Source of the DNA: Neocallimastix lanati (nom. inval.)
Lineage: Eukaryota; Neocallimastigomycota; Neocallimastigomycetes; Neocallimastigales; Neocallimastigaceae
Assembly (NCBI GenBank): GCA_016946835.1
Contig: JACVTC010000004.1
Coordinates: forward strand, 712,001 to 776,000
Direction: 5' to 3'
DNA length: 64,000 nt
The translations under genes and the position numbers were made by a program. Position 1 is the first letter of the stretch. Each line of letters begins with the position of its first letter. Below are positions 45,095-59,000 of this stretch, piece after piece. The notes beneath the pieces were generated by a model. The model made no database searches, was not told the DNA's origin, and worked only from the letters and a program-made list of their open reading frames with translations.

Positions 45095-48000
45095 TTAAAT
45101 AAAAGTGATTGTTGGGTTAGCAGATATAGAATGTAATGGTAAATAATCAGATTCAGATAATAAAAAACATTGCTTTATTGAATCAAAAATCCATTTAATA
45201 TTTACAAATCTTGGCTTTTTAATGTATCTAAATTTAATTATTATATATTAATTAATATATATTTATATATATATATTTCATAATACAAAATTGGGATAAT
45301 AATAATATAAATAATAATGAAATTAACTTATTTGTAGTTTTTTGAATTTCAGGGGTATAGGAATTTAAATCAGGATCAATGAAAACATGAGTACATTCGA
45401 TTGTTAACTATTTAAATATAAATTGTTAAAATATATTTTAAAAAGGGATTTTAATCAATATAATTTTATCATTAATAATTTTTTACATTGGTTAATTTAT
45501 TTCCTCCATAAAAGATAAAAGTGTTTTCAGCGTTTTTTAATCTATCAAAAATGCATTTAAAAATTTTTCAAAATAATAGTATGAAATTATATTAAATAAA
45601 ATATTTTATAATATTGAATAATTATATTATATTTATATTTATAATAATAATCATAGAAGTCATATATTAATTGTACTTCGATAATAGTCCGTATTTAACG
45701 TTTTGTTCATTTGAACTATACTCTTTATATGGAAAGTAACCATAAATATTTCTAAATAAACCATAAATTGAAAAAATATATCTTTCTTCAATTGATGATA
45801 TAATATTTAATAATTCTTTACTTCTGAAATTACATTGTGATGTGTATTTGTTTAATATTTTTTTAAATGTCTCATTATTATCCATTTCTTTCATGAACTA
45901 TAATAGTAAAAATAATGAATATTAATAATACTCAATTTAATTTTATATTATTATTATTATTATAATTATTAAAAAATATTTATTTAGTTATATAGTGAAA
46001 AAATGAATACATTTTCAAATACTTCAGGAGTATATTCTTCTGTATAAATATCACCATAGACATCCATATTTTTCTTTAAATTATTAATTGTTTTTTTTGA
46101 TAAGAATATTGCATACCTATTAGAAATTTCAAGAAGAATGCTATTTTTAATACAATCTAAAATCCACTGAGATTTTATAACATCATGCAATTTTGTGTTA
46201 ATTATATTTTTAACTTTCAAAGCTTCAATTTATAATAATTTAAAAATATAATATTTTAATATAAATTATATGATTATGTAATTAAAAAATTATTTTTTAA
46301 TAGTTAATAATAAATACTTATTAATATATTAAAGTATAAAATATTACTTATTTTATCTGCGATTACATATTTTGTTGTCATTGCATGTGGATTTTGAATA
46401 ATTTTTCCTCCATGTTCAACAATCAATATTTCTAATTTTTGCTTAGTTAAAGAAGTTTGTTTTTCATTATTTATTCCTGGCATTACGCAAAATTCAATGT
46501 TTTCAAATAATGAATCTTTTTTGTCAATATTTGAAGTATCGGCTCCTACAAATGAATTTAGGATTGTAATTTCGGATTTTGCGGTAATTCTTCTTTTTTT
46601 CTTAGACATTCCTTCGAGTGAAAAAGATTCATTTGTAGTATTATCAAGAGACTTTGTTTGAAGGCGACCTGATGATAGATTTTGTAATTGGAGTAGTTCT
46701 TTCAATGTTAAACAATCCTTGTAAGTTTTATCTTCTCTTATTTTTTCAAATCTAGGAAAGCGTAATGTAACACCAGCTGAATAAGCTACAGATGGAACTA
46801 TTTCTGTTGCTTTTAATTGTACAATCTGAGATTGATCTGGCTGTATATATACATCAGGAATATCTTTTTTTTCTAATGAAAGCCATGAAGGTATATTTTT
46901 TGGGTCTAATGGTTTCCAATTACCATTTTTTTCTTTTGATAAATTTTCTAATTCATTTAATGAATAACCGGATCCAAATTTACAAAAGGAAACAAAATGG
47001 GGAATTTCATCATCATCATCATTATTTTTATCTTTGTTTTCGTTTTCAATTTTATCTTTTAATACAGCACATAAAAAATGTGATATTTTCCCTCTTCTAT
47101 AACCATTACCATAATATCCCCCAACAATTAAAACATCTAGTTCATCACATAATGAATTAACATATTCGGGTTTTATTTTTATCCATTTTTTAGATCTGGT
47201 TCCAAGTTCATAATTTGAATTTGGATCTTTTATTACTAAACCTTCACCATGTAATTCTATAATTTTTTCTAATGCTTTTATTATATCATTAGTTGTATTT
47301 CCTTTCTCTCGTTTATGAAACATAATATATCCGTATTTTTCTTTCATAATTTCAGGCAATAATTTAATTCTATTTACCATTGGTTGATTAATTAAACATT
47401 TTCCATTAACATACAATACATCAAATATTACAAAACATGGTCTTCTTTTCATTTTCTCTTCTGATTGATCTAAAATGGCTGTTTTTAATGATCCAAATGG
47501 CAAAAAATCATCAATATTCGGATCATATACTAGCATTTCCCCATCTAAGATACATCTAAATTTTAATGAAATTTATTTTCAAATTAATATATTTATAAAA
47601 AAATATAGATATATGAATAATATATAATTATTACTCATATATAGACGGATTAAATACATCATATATATAAGGTGTTAAAGTTCCTTCATTTTTATTGCTG
47701 CCATATGCTTTAGTATATTGTGTTGCTTTTCTTTTTTATGATATTATATTTATTAATTACTCGTTATATAACTATTATATATTAGGTATGAATATACTTA
47801 TTTTTTTTATTTTTGTTTAATACCTTGACCAATATTGAAATTCACCATTTTTCATATGTAACTGGATTCTTTCTCCATCCAATTTATTCTCTATATAAAA
47901 TATATTTGTATTCAGTATTTTCAAGCAACTGTTAATTGGAATTCTTTCACATAGCATCGGTTGAAAAGGGTGAAATACTGATAAACCCTTAATTTATAGA

Positions 48001-49285
48001 TTAAAAAAAATATGTTAATAATTATAATAGAAAGACATTTTAATACATATTTAAATGTATAAACTTTTAAATACATAAAATATTGAAAATCAAAAAAAAA
48101 AGAAAAAAAAAAAAAAATATAAGTTACTTCAATTTCAATTCTTTTTGATGTATCATTTAAATTTTCAACAACTTCATATAAATCACTACAAACATTGAAC
48201 ATATTTAATGCATCTGGGTGGTATATATTTAATATTGAATTCTCCGTAAGACCTATTTTTAAGTCTTTAGCATTGTAAAACCAAATTAAAAGAAAGAAAA
48301 AAGTTTTTTATTAAATAATTTTAACAAAATTAAGCTAGTATAAAATAATTAATTTGTGAAATTCAGTAATATATATTTTACCTTTTAAAATAATTCTTAC
48401 TATCCATTTTTGTTCTAATGGTGTTAAAGAAGCATAAAAAATACGAATACAATCTTTTTGTTGCTCACTAATAATATATTTACAATATATATAATCAAAT
48501 ATAAGAAAAATTTAATAATTATCTTATTTTATAATTAATATTTTATAATTATAAAAACTATTAAAAAATGTACAATGATTCTGCTTGATTTAGCAAATCT
48601 AATTTATCATTAATATCAGCAATGGTCATTGTACTTTTTCCTGAAAACGTTGAACGTTTTAATAATACACCATATAAAACTGATGCAAAATCTCCAACAG
48701 TTTTCTATTAAAATTTCATATTATAATATTTTTTAATAATGAAAATGATAAATAATTTTTTATTAATTTATATAAATTTTTATTTAATTTACCATTTTTG
48801 CTTTTCCTGGTATTCTCCAATTAATTAACGTTCTTCCATCTGGTGATTCTGGTGGTAAACACAAAACATTTACATATATTTTACTTAATGTTTTTTCTTT
48901 TATTCTATAATTCAGTCTTTTTTTATCAATCTTTTAAATTATGATTTAATAAAATTTAAAATTTATGAAATTATTATATTATAATATTAACATATATATA
49001 CATTCGAATAAAATTTACATGTGGAAGAAGAAGTCTTATTACAGGAAATAAACTGCCACCATATAATCTCCATTTCTTCAAAAAAAATTTTTTATTATAT
49101 ATTTAATAATTATAATAAAAAATATAAAAATTTAAATTTATAACAAATTGCAAACCAACATTAAAATAACGCTGTATAATATCTTTTTGAAATATCTTGG
49201 TGGATCTTCCTGTTTTCTTTTGAAGTGTTTCTAATAAGCTACAAAAATTTGAAAATCTTTCATGTTTAGAAGTATCATTATTCAT
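45095..49285 (-). CDS. LIG4: DNA ligase IV (non-homologous end joining)
   Basis: About 14 exons from ATG at 49285, phases consistent throughout, giving about 945 aa (human 911). The N-terminal DNA-binding domain starts FSNFCSLLETLQKK and continues with VIRLLLPH, YRIKEKTLSKIYVNVL and INWRIPG. The nucleotidyltransferase has PMLCERIP, the adenylated-Lys motif KLDGER (Lys near residue 260), LDGEMLVYDP, GEGLVIKDP and KWIKIKPEY. The OB fold ends with the TLRFPR motif (VTLRFPRFEKIRE). Two C-terminal BRCT domains follow: LEILIVEHGGKIIQNP with SQWILDCIKN, and FIFYGGNK with NIKWIFDSIKQC. The tandem BRCTs and the linker that binds XRCC4/Lif1 distinguish ligase IV from ligases I and III. Acts in the nucleus sealing double-strand breaks. 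The largest exon runs from about 47555 to 46346. The exon 1 donor (GTTGGT near 49159) is the least certain junction. Confidence 0.93.
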
Positions 49286-49784
49286 TGCAAATATGTAGAT
49301 TTTTTACGATTATATAGTTTATTTTATTGCTATACTACCTTTTTTTCTTGTGTGACAAGAAAATATTTCTTAGTATTGTATCATTTAATTAATAATAAAA
49401 AATTAAAGTTATTTTTTGGTTAAATAATTCATAAATAAAAATTTTTATTATTATTATATATATATTATTTTTATTATTTTTTTTTAATTTTACAAATACA
49501 GTGATGTAAAATACATTGTAATTATTATATTTTAGATTTTCTGTTTAAAAATATATTTTTATAACAACATTTTTTAAAGTATTCAATTCGCTAATATTAA
49601 TAGCTATTCGCTAATATAATGAAAAACTGAAAATATTTCTCTTTAATAATAATTATAGTAAAGAAAAAAAGTATTTTTAAATTATATTTGAAAAGAATGA
49701 AGATTTTAATATTAATGAAGCGCTTTATGATACAATTTTCCACTCTAATAATAACCATACAAAAAGTAAATATTCATAATTCTT

Positions 49785-50030
49785 ATGAAGTATTATATAA
49801 TATATTTAATTTATTTGAATTATATATCAATAAGTTATTTTCAAAAACCATGTTTTACTAAAACCTTAACAATTTCTTTTTGTCACAAATTGCTAAGAAA
49901 TAACAAATTTCAATACCAGGGTCCATATTATTATATCTTTGTAAATCCTTTTAATTTCGGATCTTACAAGCTTTCTAAACCTCATAGTTCATCTATTTCA
50001 TTTAGAAAATGTATTGAAGTATATGAATAA
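49785..50030 (+). pseudogene. possible retroelement integrase C-terminal scrap
   Basis: An open stretch of 81 codons contains HKLLRNNKFQYQGPYYYIF and NFGSYKLSKPHSS. K-L-x(n)-GPY/F-x-I...Y-x-L is the arrangement of the GPY/F module at the end of some gypsy-type integrases. No protease, RT or LTR accompanies it, and the codons before FQKP look like AT noise. Low-confidence relic. Confidence 0.25.
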
Positions 50031-50745
50031 TAAAAGTAATTATTTTTTATATTAAAGTTATATAAAGATATATATTTTATATATTTATAATATATATATA
50101 CATATATATTCCTATAGCATTTTCATTTATAATTTTATTAATATAAGTGTTTGAAAAAATATGTGTTTTTAAAATGAATAAATCTAATCTATATATGAAT
50201 TATAATATATAAAAATATTAATTTAAAAAAGTCCAAATCTTATTTGATAGAAATAATTCATTTAAATTAATAATTAAAAATGTTAATAATTATTAACATT
50301 AACAGAACAATATAATAGTTCATTTTAATATGTTCTATTTTTTTTTACGAAATTGATTCATTAACTGATGTTAAAATTATGGTGAAGAAGAAATTTTTTT
50401 TAAATAAATTTTATAAATATAAATATATATAAAGTTATAGAAAGCTTTAACCTTTTGAAAAAAATATCATATTATATTTTTATTTAACTTTAAAAATTTT
50501 CAATCTCTAATAAAATAATTTGTAGATTATGTTTTTATCATAATTATTTATAAATAAGAATACTTAATACTATTTAATATATATTATAATAATAACTTCA
50601 TTATTTTTAAATTTTTAATTTTTGAAATAGATTACTCGATGAAATATTTTAAATATTACATCTTTTTAATAATAATTTTTTAGATAAAGCTATAAAAATC
50701 TTTAAAAACATGAATGGAAAATTAAGGGTAGTAGCTAATAGTTGT

Positions 50746-50855
<110 letters not shown>

Positions 50856-50935
50856 TAATATAAATCTTTCTTAACATGGCAATTTTTACAGATTTAAATT
50901 TAAATTTGAATATGACAAGTTTATCAAATCTTATT

Positions 50936-50975
<40 letters not shown>

Positions 50976-51235
50976 AAAGTGAATAAAATGCTTATTTCAG
51001 AATTTATATATATATAAAGAAAATAAAACTCTATGATTTACAAAATTTTTTAAAATATAATGAATTAATAAATTTTATTAAAATTAAATGTTATAAAAAT
51101 TATAATTGAAGGAAATGGTTAAAAAATATTAAAATTTTTATTAATTTTTGTTTTATTTACTAAAAATTTTAAGTTTTCTAATTCAATAACCTTTTATGAT
51201 AATAATATACTAATATTTTATATTATCATAACTTA

Positions 51236-53107
51236 TTATTTTCCATTTCTTGAGTATCTATTCATATTTGAATTACTACCAGTACTACTTCCATTATCGT
51301 ATGTTAGTACACCTTGATACCACGGCTCATAATGTTGAATATTATCCATTGCATATTTTATATTTGATTTGGATATTAATTGTGAAGGTGGAATATATTT
51401 AATTATATTATTTAATTGGGATTCAATTTTAAGAGCTTTTATTTAATAATGAAAAACAATTTTTCATAATAAATATATATACATAAAAAGAATAAAAAAA
51501 AAAAAAGGAAAAATAATTATATTGAGTTATTCTTGATAATAAAATAATGTTTTATATAAACATTTGTATATATTATTGAAAATATATACAAACCTAATTC
51601 TTTTTCATCTACTGATATTTCTGATTGATAAAAATCTCTATTTTTTCTGTTTTCTTGACATTCATATAATTGTTTCAATAATTGTGAAATATCTGCTATT
51701 TTTTCATTAATATTCTTATTATCATTCGACCCAGTAGTACCGTTATTCTTCTTATAATTAATTTTGAAATTTTGGCAAATACTTTCTAAATTTATTCCCA
51801 TTTTCTCCCATTCTTCAATTTCTTTATTATTAATTTCTATATTTTGTTCCAAATTAGCATTACTTTTATTATTATCATCAATGTTGAAAGGATTAACTTT
51901 GTTATTGCAATTTGAGTTATTAATATTTTTATCATTATCGGTATTATATAAATAAGGTTCTATTGTTGATATTTCTAAAGTTGATAATGAAGATTCCGAT
52001 AAATCATATATAGGACCAAAAGAAGCGAAAGGACCATAATTTGTATATGAAGCTTATTTATTATTTATTTTTAAAAATTAAAATAATTATATTATTAAAT
52101 TTATTTATTTTAATGTTTAAATTTTCAATCTTAAAAATAATTATTATGAATATTACCTATTTTATAAATTCTATTATTATTATTATTATTATTATTGTTG
52201 TTGTTATTGTTATTATTATTTTGATTATTTAATGAATTTACATTTGATAATGGTAAAATTGTTCCAAGGGAAGGTACGTTTGGTGTATTGTGTGTATGTT
52301 CTATTTAAAATAATAATTATTAAATATTTATTCTCATTGAATATTTATATATACATTTGTTATTTATATTTTGACTTTACCTATATTTGAATTATTTGTT
52401 TTTATAATATTAGTTTCATTCTAATATTAGTTAAGTTTTTAATTTAAAATTATTATAATTAAAAAAAAAATGTTAATATATTATTACTCTAATTAAATTA
52501 ATTAAATAATAGATAATTCATTTACATTTTGAACATATGATTGATTAATAATATTTATATTATTAGTCGCAGTTTGTTGTTGATTATAATATTTAGTTTG
52601 TGGATTGTACAATTGTTCATCATATTTTTTATTAAATTCTTTAAATTGCTCTTTATATTGTTGAATCATTGAAATTTCAAAATTCATTAATTCATTTAAA
52701 GTTTGTTTCATGTCATTCCTTGTGTTATTACTGCCTATTATTTTGTGAATATATAAAAGAAATTCCTCCTTTTATTAAAATAAAATATAAATATTAAAAT
52801 TAATTAATATATGTTATGAACATATATATTAAATAATATTTCATTTATGTACCTGAAATGCTTTTACTGATTTGTAAAAATTATTATTAATTTTATCTTT
52901 AAAGAAAGAAAAATCAAAATTATATTTGCTTTGTATAATAATTTAATTAGTAGAATGTAAAATATATATATATATATCTTTTTTTTTTTTTTTTTTTATT
53001 ATATATATAATTATTTCATACTTTTCAATTTGAATTAAAACATCTATTAATGATTTATAAGATCTGGATATATGACTTTGTTGATAATAATTATAATTTT
53101 GATTCAT
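51236..53107 (-). CDS. divergent BRD7/BRD9-like bromodomain protein (putative)
   Basis: Seven exons (53107-53022, 52928-52853, 52768-52526, 52420-52381, 52300-52157, 52052-51594, 51435-51236), all phases matching, encode 415 aa. Residues ~17-90 carry SYKSLIDVLIQIE, then NFDFSFFKDKINNNFYKSV and AFQEEFLLYIHKIIGSNN. The phrase order DF-x-x-(M/F)-KDKI-x-NN-x-YKSV-x-x-F-x-x-(D/E)F matches helices A-B of BRD7/BRD9 bromodomains. The roughly two dozen residues expected between the first helix and this block (the ZA loop) are absent, and the intron there holds no coding sequence. After Gln/Asn-rich linkers, YGPFASFGPIYDLS and LNNIIKYIPPSQLISKS recall the conserved C-terminal region of that family. BRD7/9 belong to SWI/SNF-type remodellers. 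A functional acetyl-lysine pocket is doubtful without the ZA loop. The family call is inference from remembered motifs. Confidence 0.5.
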
Positions 53108-53142
53108 TATGTATTATATATTTTTCAATAAAAAACAAAAAC

Positions 53143-53181
<39 letters not shown>

Positions 53182-53568
53182 ATAATAATATGTATATATA
53201 AATAAAATAACTATATAAATGAGAAAAAATATATATATTGATTTTAACAGATAAAAAAAAATGTAATAAAATTTAATATATTATATTATATTCATGTTAA
53301 CATTTAATATTTCAAAATTAAAAATTAAAAAAAAAAAAAAAAAAAAATTAAATGAATCATAATAATTACATTTATTAATAAAGGTAAAAAAATATAAAAA
53401 AATTTTTTTCTACAAATGTGTAATAAATATTTATTAGTTTATTAAAAATTACTAAAACTTTTATTTTTATGATATAAATTTTAATTTGTTTCATTATATG
53501 AATATATAGTTCAATATAATACATACATTATTTAAAAAAAATAAAAATTATAATAGTAATTTTTTTTT
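53108..53568. other. intergenic, poly(A)-rich
   Basis: Short spacer between two minus-strand genes with A tracts at about 53143-53178 and 53329-53347. No gene seen. Confidence 0.7.
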
Positions 53569-55449
53569 TTAAGATGATAAAATAAACTTTGAATTATAGG
53601 GTGCATTATTTTTTTGATTATTCATAATCATATCAATTTCCTTTATTTTTTGAAGCTTTATATTTCTTTTCTTTATTCTTTTTATAGGAGATTGGAAAAC
53701 ATCATCTCTTTTTGGTTTTATATTTAGCTTATTTAATTGATCTAATAAATTGTAATATTCGTTTGAAAATTTATTTTCTCCCTTCACAATCTTATTCTTT
53801 TTAATCAGGTTTTTATTACTATTATTATTATTATTATTATTATCATTAAAGCCATTATTTTTATTTTTTTTATTTTCATTTATATTAATGGAAGGAATTT
53901 TTAATATAGGATTTTTCTTGCTATTAGATATATTATTTTCGAAATAATATTTTTTATTTGGTGGTCTTCTTAATTGAGGACTATATGAATCGGAATTATA
54001 AAAATTCAAATATGTTTTATATGGAAGATTACTAATATCAGATGGTAATTGGTAATCAAAATCAATATATTTATGATAAAATTCTATATTTTGTTTTATT
54101 TTAGATTTTGTTGTATTTATATAGTTATTAGTAAACATATTTTGTTCCTTTGTATAATAATAACTTTGGAATTGTCTTGAATCATGACCTAATGGAAGGG
54201 AATGTCCTAGAGTTAATAAATAACATGAAGATAGTTGTTCTTTCCTTTCAATGATTTCATCTTTATAATGATTCATTCTATATATATATGTTTTTATAGG
54301 ATATGGTTTATTAAAACCTTTAATATTTGGTAATGTTGAATCTTCATATGATTCTTGGCCTTCCCTTTTAAATTTTAATGCTTTTGGGATTACATTTTCT
54401 AAAAAATCACCTTTCACTTTATCATTCCTTTCATATTTTTCTGTATAAAAACCATTACTACATAGTTTTGTTATATGAGGTCCATCTATACATTTCAATT
54501 TTTTATTAATATCAGTATTTTTTATTTTTTTTATGCCTTTTGTTTTATTTAGTAACACAGTATTATTATTTACTGGAGTTTGAGATTGTTCACATTCCTA
54601 ATTTTTTATTTTTAAAATAAAAATGATTATAATTAATATTTAATTATATTATCATAAACTAAATTATATATATTATCAATTTACTTTTAGCATATTTTGC
54701 TGAATTAATTTATTTTTTTCATCTTTTTAAATTTGTTATTTATTGAGAAAATAAATAGAAAATAAAATAAAATTAATTTAAAATTAAATTAAATTATACT
54801 ATAAAAAAAAAAAAAAATTATTATTAAATAGTAATTTTTTAATAAAACTTTTACCTTCTGAAATGTCGAGGGAATCATTAACATTATTATCGTTGTTGTT
54901 AATATCATCATTATTATTATCTTCATTTTTATTATTATTTCCCTTTTCATCTGAAGGATTAATTTCATTATTAATATCTTGTATATTTTTATTAATTGTA
55001 TTTTCTTCTTCTAATGATTCATGAATTTGATCATTAGAATCAATTATTGTTGAATCATTATTATTATTTTCGATGTTTTGTTTTTTAATTTCTTCTTTAA
55101 TATCTTTTATATTTGAAATCTCAGTATTTTCATCTGTATTATTGTTATCAACGGGATTTACAGTATTAATATTATTCTCCTTTTGATTTTCATTATCCTT
55201 TTCGTTATTTGTCGATTCAATATTATTAACTTCATTATTTATATTTTTATCTATACTTTGTTTACTTTTTATATCGTTTCCTTCATTATTTAATATTTCA
55301 TCTTCAATCCCATTGTAATCAAAATTCAGGGAATCTTCACTTCCACTTTCTTCTAAATCTATAACAACAAAAAAATATAATTATTAATAAATTATATAAA
55401 ATAAATATATGTTTCTTTTATGCATATTATATATACCATTACTACTCAT
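53569..55449 (-). CDS. unknown protein with acidic Asn-rich N-terminal half (four exons)
   Basis: Exons 55449-55437 (MSSN plus one base), 55358-54855, 54722-54685 and 54597-53569 join in phase to 527 aa ending ILSS. Residues 5-172 are Glu/Asp/Asn-rich and probably disordered (DLEESGSEDSLNFDYNG). A small helix exon (DEKNKLIQQNMLK) follows. The C-terminal ~340 residues are basic and non-repetitive, with distinctive phrases PNIKGFNKPYPIKTYIYRMN, SSCYLLTLGHSLPLGHDSRQ and LRRPPNKKYYF, then poly-Asn and a Lys-rich tail (SPIKRIKKRNIK). I do not recognise the family. There is no signal peptide or membrane segment. It lies between the bromodomain-like gene and the dynein gene, all on the minus strand. 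A ciliary role is possible by company only. Confidence 0.75.
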
Positions 55450-56039
55450 TTTAATTAATATCTAATAATTTTAAAATAATAAAGTAACCTTTAAACAGCT
55501 TTTAAACAATTTCTTATTATAAAATAATTAAATTAATAAAGATTGGTTTAAAATATGGAATATAATTTTTTTACATATGTTAAATAATATTGGAATAATT
55601 TATTTTATATATAAGACATAAAATGAAGTAAAATTAAATTATCCTTAATTACAAAATTTCCAATCATAATTTTGAATTTAGTAATTATTTTGAAAATTAA
55701 GACAAAATTTTTGTATTAAATTTTTTAACATATAACATAATAATACTTAATTATTTATTTGAGTTGTGTTACTCCCAAAGTAGTACAATATTTTTTTTAA
55801 AAAAAAATAAAAAAAAAAAAAATTTAAAATAAAAAATAGAAGTAAAATATATAATATAAAATTTTAATATTTATTAAATTTTTTATTTTTATATTTAATA
55901 TGTGTACTTTAAATACAAATTTGAATATAATATTTAAACAAACTTATTACATAGTAAATAATTAAATAGTAATTATATTGTAATAGATTTTAAAATATCA
56001 AAATAGATTATATATATATATATATAATATAATGTAAAA
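55450..56039. other. intergenic spacer downstream of the dynein gene
   Basis: AT-rich. Includes the 5' flank of the four-exon gene and the 3' flank of DNAH2. No gene seen. Confidence 0.65.
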
Positions 56040-59000
56040 TTATTTTGGAGATAATAACGCAGCAGTTCCTCTTTTAACCCAAAAGTCTGAATCATGATTT
56101 CCTGATTTAAGCTCCATTGCAATAACAAATGATGGTCTTTCTCTGTTTAAATTTATAATTTAAAATAAAATTTATATATATTTATTGTAAATATTAGAAC
56201 ATATTTAAATTCTATATTTAACTAAGTATCAATATTAACCTTGTTCCTGTTCTTATTGAATAGTAATAAAGTGGGCATGTATAATTTCCTTTAGACTGCT
56301 TTTTCTTACTTTCTATTGGTTTAAAATGAATTGGAGGTAGTGGAGTTAATAATTCCATTGGTATTGGTTCTGTTAAGCAATTATTTTTCTTATCCCAACT
56401 AAATAATAAATATATATTGTTTTAATATTTTTTATTTATAAAATATATTTCATTCATAAAATATAATAATATAAAAAATAAAAAATTGTTATTAAATAAA
56501 TATATATATATTACCTTGCTCCTTCAAGGAAAATATTTTTAATATATGCACCATCTTTTGGTTCCTGCGAAATATGATTTTCATCTTCAATTTGTTGTAC
56601 TATAAATTCCCATCCAAGAATATCAATTGGTATATTGTTTTTTCTTGATGTTTTTTGTAATAGTGCTGTTAAAAATCCAATTGGGAAAATAAATGCACCT
56701 AACCAGAATACTTTTGGAGTTGCCCTATTTAATGTTTACAAATTTTATTTTATTTTATTTAATAATGAAAAAAAAAAAACAAATTAAAATACAAATAAGT
56801 CATTCCTAATAAATTATATATTAATACATTAAATTACCCTTTTGACCATTCATCAAAGAATTCAACTCTTAATACAAGATCCCTTGTCCATCCGGCTAAT
56901 GGTTGTAATGAATAATAGAAATTATTCCATATTTTAGGAACTCTTCCATCAAGAATATAATAATACATTTCTTCTAACTCAGGAGACATAACAACAATAC
57001 CTTTAATACCATTTAATAATTCATTTAATGTTACTCTCATTACATTTAATAAATTATTATATCTTATTATTTCTTGTAATAACACAACATCAGTTGGAGA
57101 CATTTCAAATTGAACTGCTTTATAAGTATAATCATAATCTATATCTTCTGGTATACGTTTTAATATATCATTAATAATATTTGTTACTTTCGTTTCATTA
57201 TTATCACCTGACTGCGAAGCATTTTGTGGCATTAACGAAAGTAAATTAAATAATAATTTATTTGATTCTTCAATTTGACTTTTAATATCAGCATTTGAAT
57301 GTTGACCAAATACTTCTGGTTTATCGAAATTTGGTAATGAAGCAATATAATCTTTATACTGTTGAATTGTGCCTGGTTCAGGAATATAGTAAGTATCCAT
57401 TGATGATAATGAATATCTAGGTACAGTTAATGCCTCATTACAGAAGTAATGATTAATATAACTTCTCAAAACTCTTCTATCCCAATCATCAGTGACACGT
57501 CCACCATAATTAGCCTCAGCAATTAAATATTTTAAAGCATCCCATGGTGTTTCCTCATAATCATCTAATAAAAGTTTTAATAAATTATCACATACTTCAA
57601 AATCTGAATCATTAAAATCACAAACAACATTCCATCCTAATGTTAAGAATTTCTTTCTTTCAATTAATATACTATGATAGAAACAAAGTGAGAAGAAAAG
57701 GTTTTTATAATGGTTAACTACCTTACACGAATTTAAATTTTCATTTGTTTGTTTATTATAAAGACGACTTAAGTTAGCTTTAAGGCCTTTAGGGGGTTCT
57801 GTTGTCATTTTAATACCAGTTTGTAAAATATAAATTGGGAATTTAGGATGAGGACTACTTGAAAGCCATAATCTGAAATCCTTGTGAACTTTCTGATAAC
57901 CAATATTTTCAATAATTTTTTCAAGGGAAGGCATCCAACTTATAGAAAGATGACAATTAGCTAAAAATACCCATAATCCATCTCTTATACCTTCTTCAAT
58001 TAATCTTGTTGCTTTTGGTGATTGTCCTTGACCAAGAGATAAATAATTAAATTTATCACCCATTTTTTTCTTTTCTGCTAATTTTGTAAGCATACCAGTT
58101 GGATCAACACCTGGAGATAATACAAAAATTAATGGGGTAGTTGAATTTGAATCCTCAACTATATCGTCAATATTTAAAATTGGAGGCTCTGTAAATTTCT
58201 GACCTAAATTATTTTTAATGAATTTCTGAACACAGAATATTACTCTATCTGAACGTAATGATCTAACTATCAACATTCTTTGTAAATCATTTAATTTATT
58301 TTCCCATTCACCTGGTAATTGCATTTCTTCTGGCTCACTACTTATAAACCATTGCTTCCATTCACGTTCACCTTGTTCAAATGAACTAATTAAACCAGTA
58401 AAAGCTGGAAGTTTTTCAAGTTCTGTTATATTATCCCATGTAGTTTCAGTAATCCAATCTTTACATGGATTAGCTATTTGTGTTTCTCTATTAATAACTT
58501 GACCACCATGTAAGAAAAAGCTGTATTCTTCTTCATTTATTTTATTTGCAGATAATAAGATTTTAACGGTAATATGAAGGGAAAATAGTAATTTATGTTC
58601 TTCGAACAGACCTCTACAAGTACTTTTATAAACAGCATATGTATGATATTCATTTAAATTATTAATACGTTCAGCTAAGTCTTCATTTGGTTCACTCTTT
58701 GTAATAGAATTATCAAATAGATCAATATATGAATCTAATGAAAATTGATACATAGGATCAATAGTGGACAAATCATTCAACACAAAGAACAAAATTGATG
58801 CTCTTTGAGCACAGGGACGGTATCCTTCACGTGTTTGGTCAATTTGAGCTTCAGTTTGAACACTAACTTCTAACTGTTGTGTTACATCTTGAGATGTTTG
58901 CTTAGATGATTGAAGAGTATTTACTAAGGTAGCATCATCAAGTAAAGAACCTTGTGCAGTACTTAATAAATGAAGAATTTCATCTTCTAATTCAACAAGT

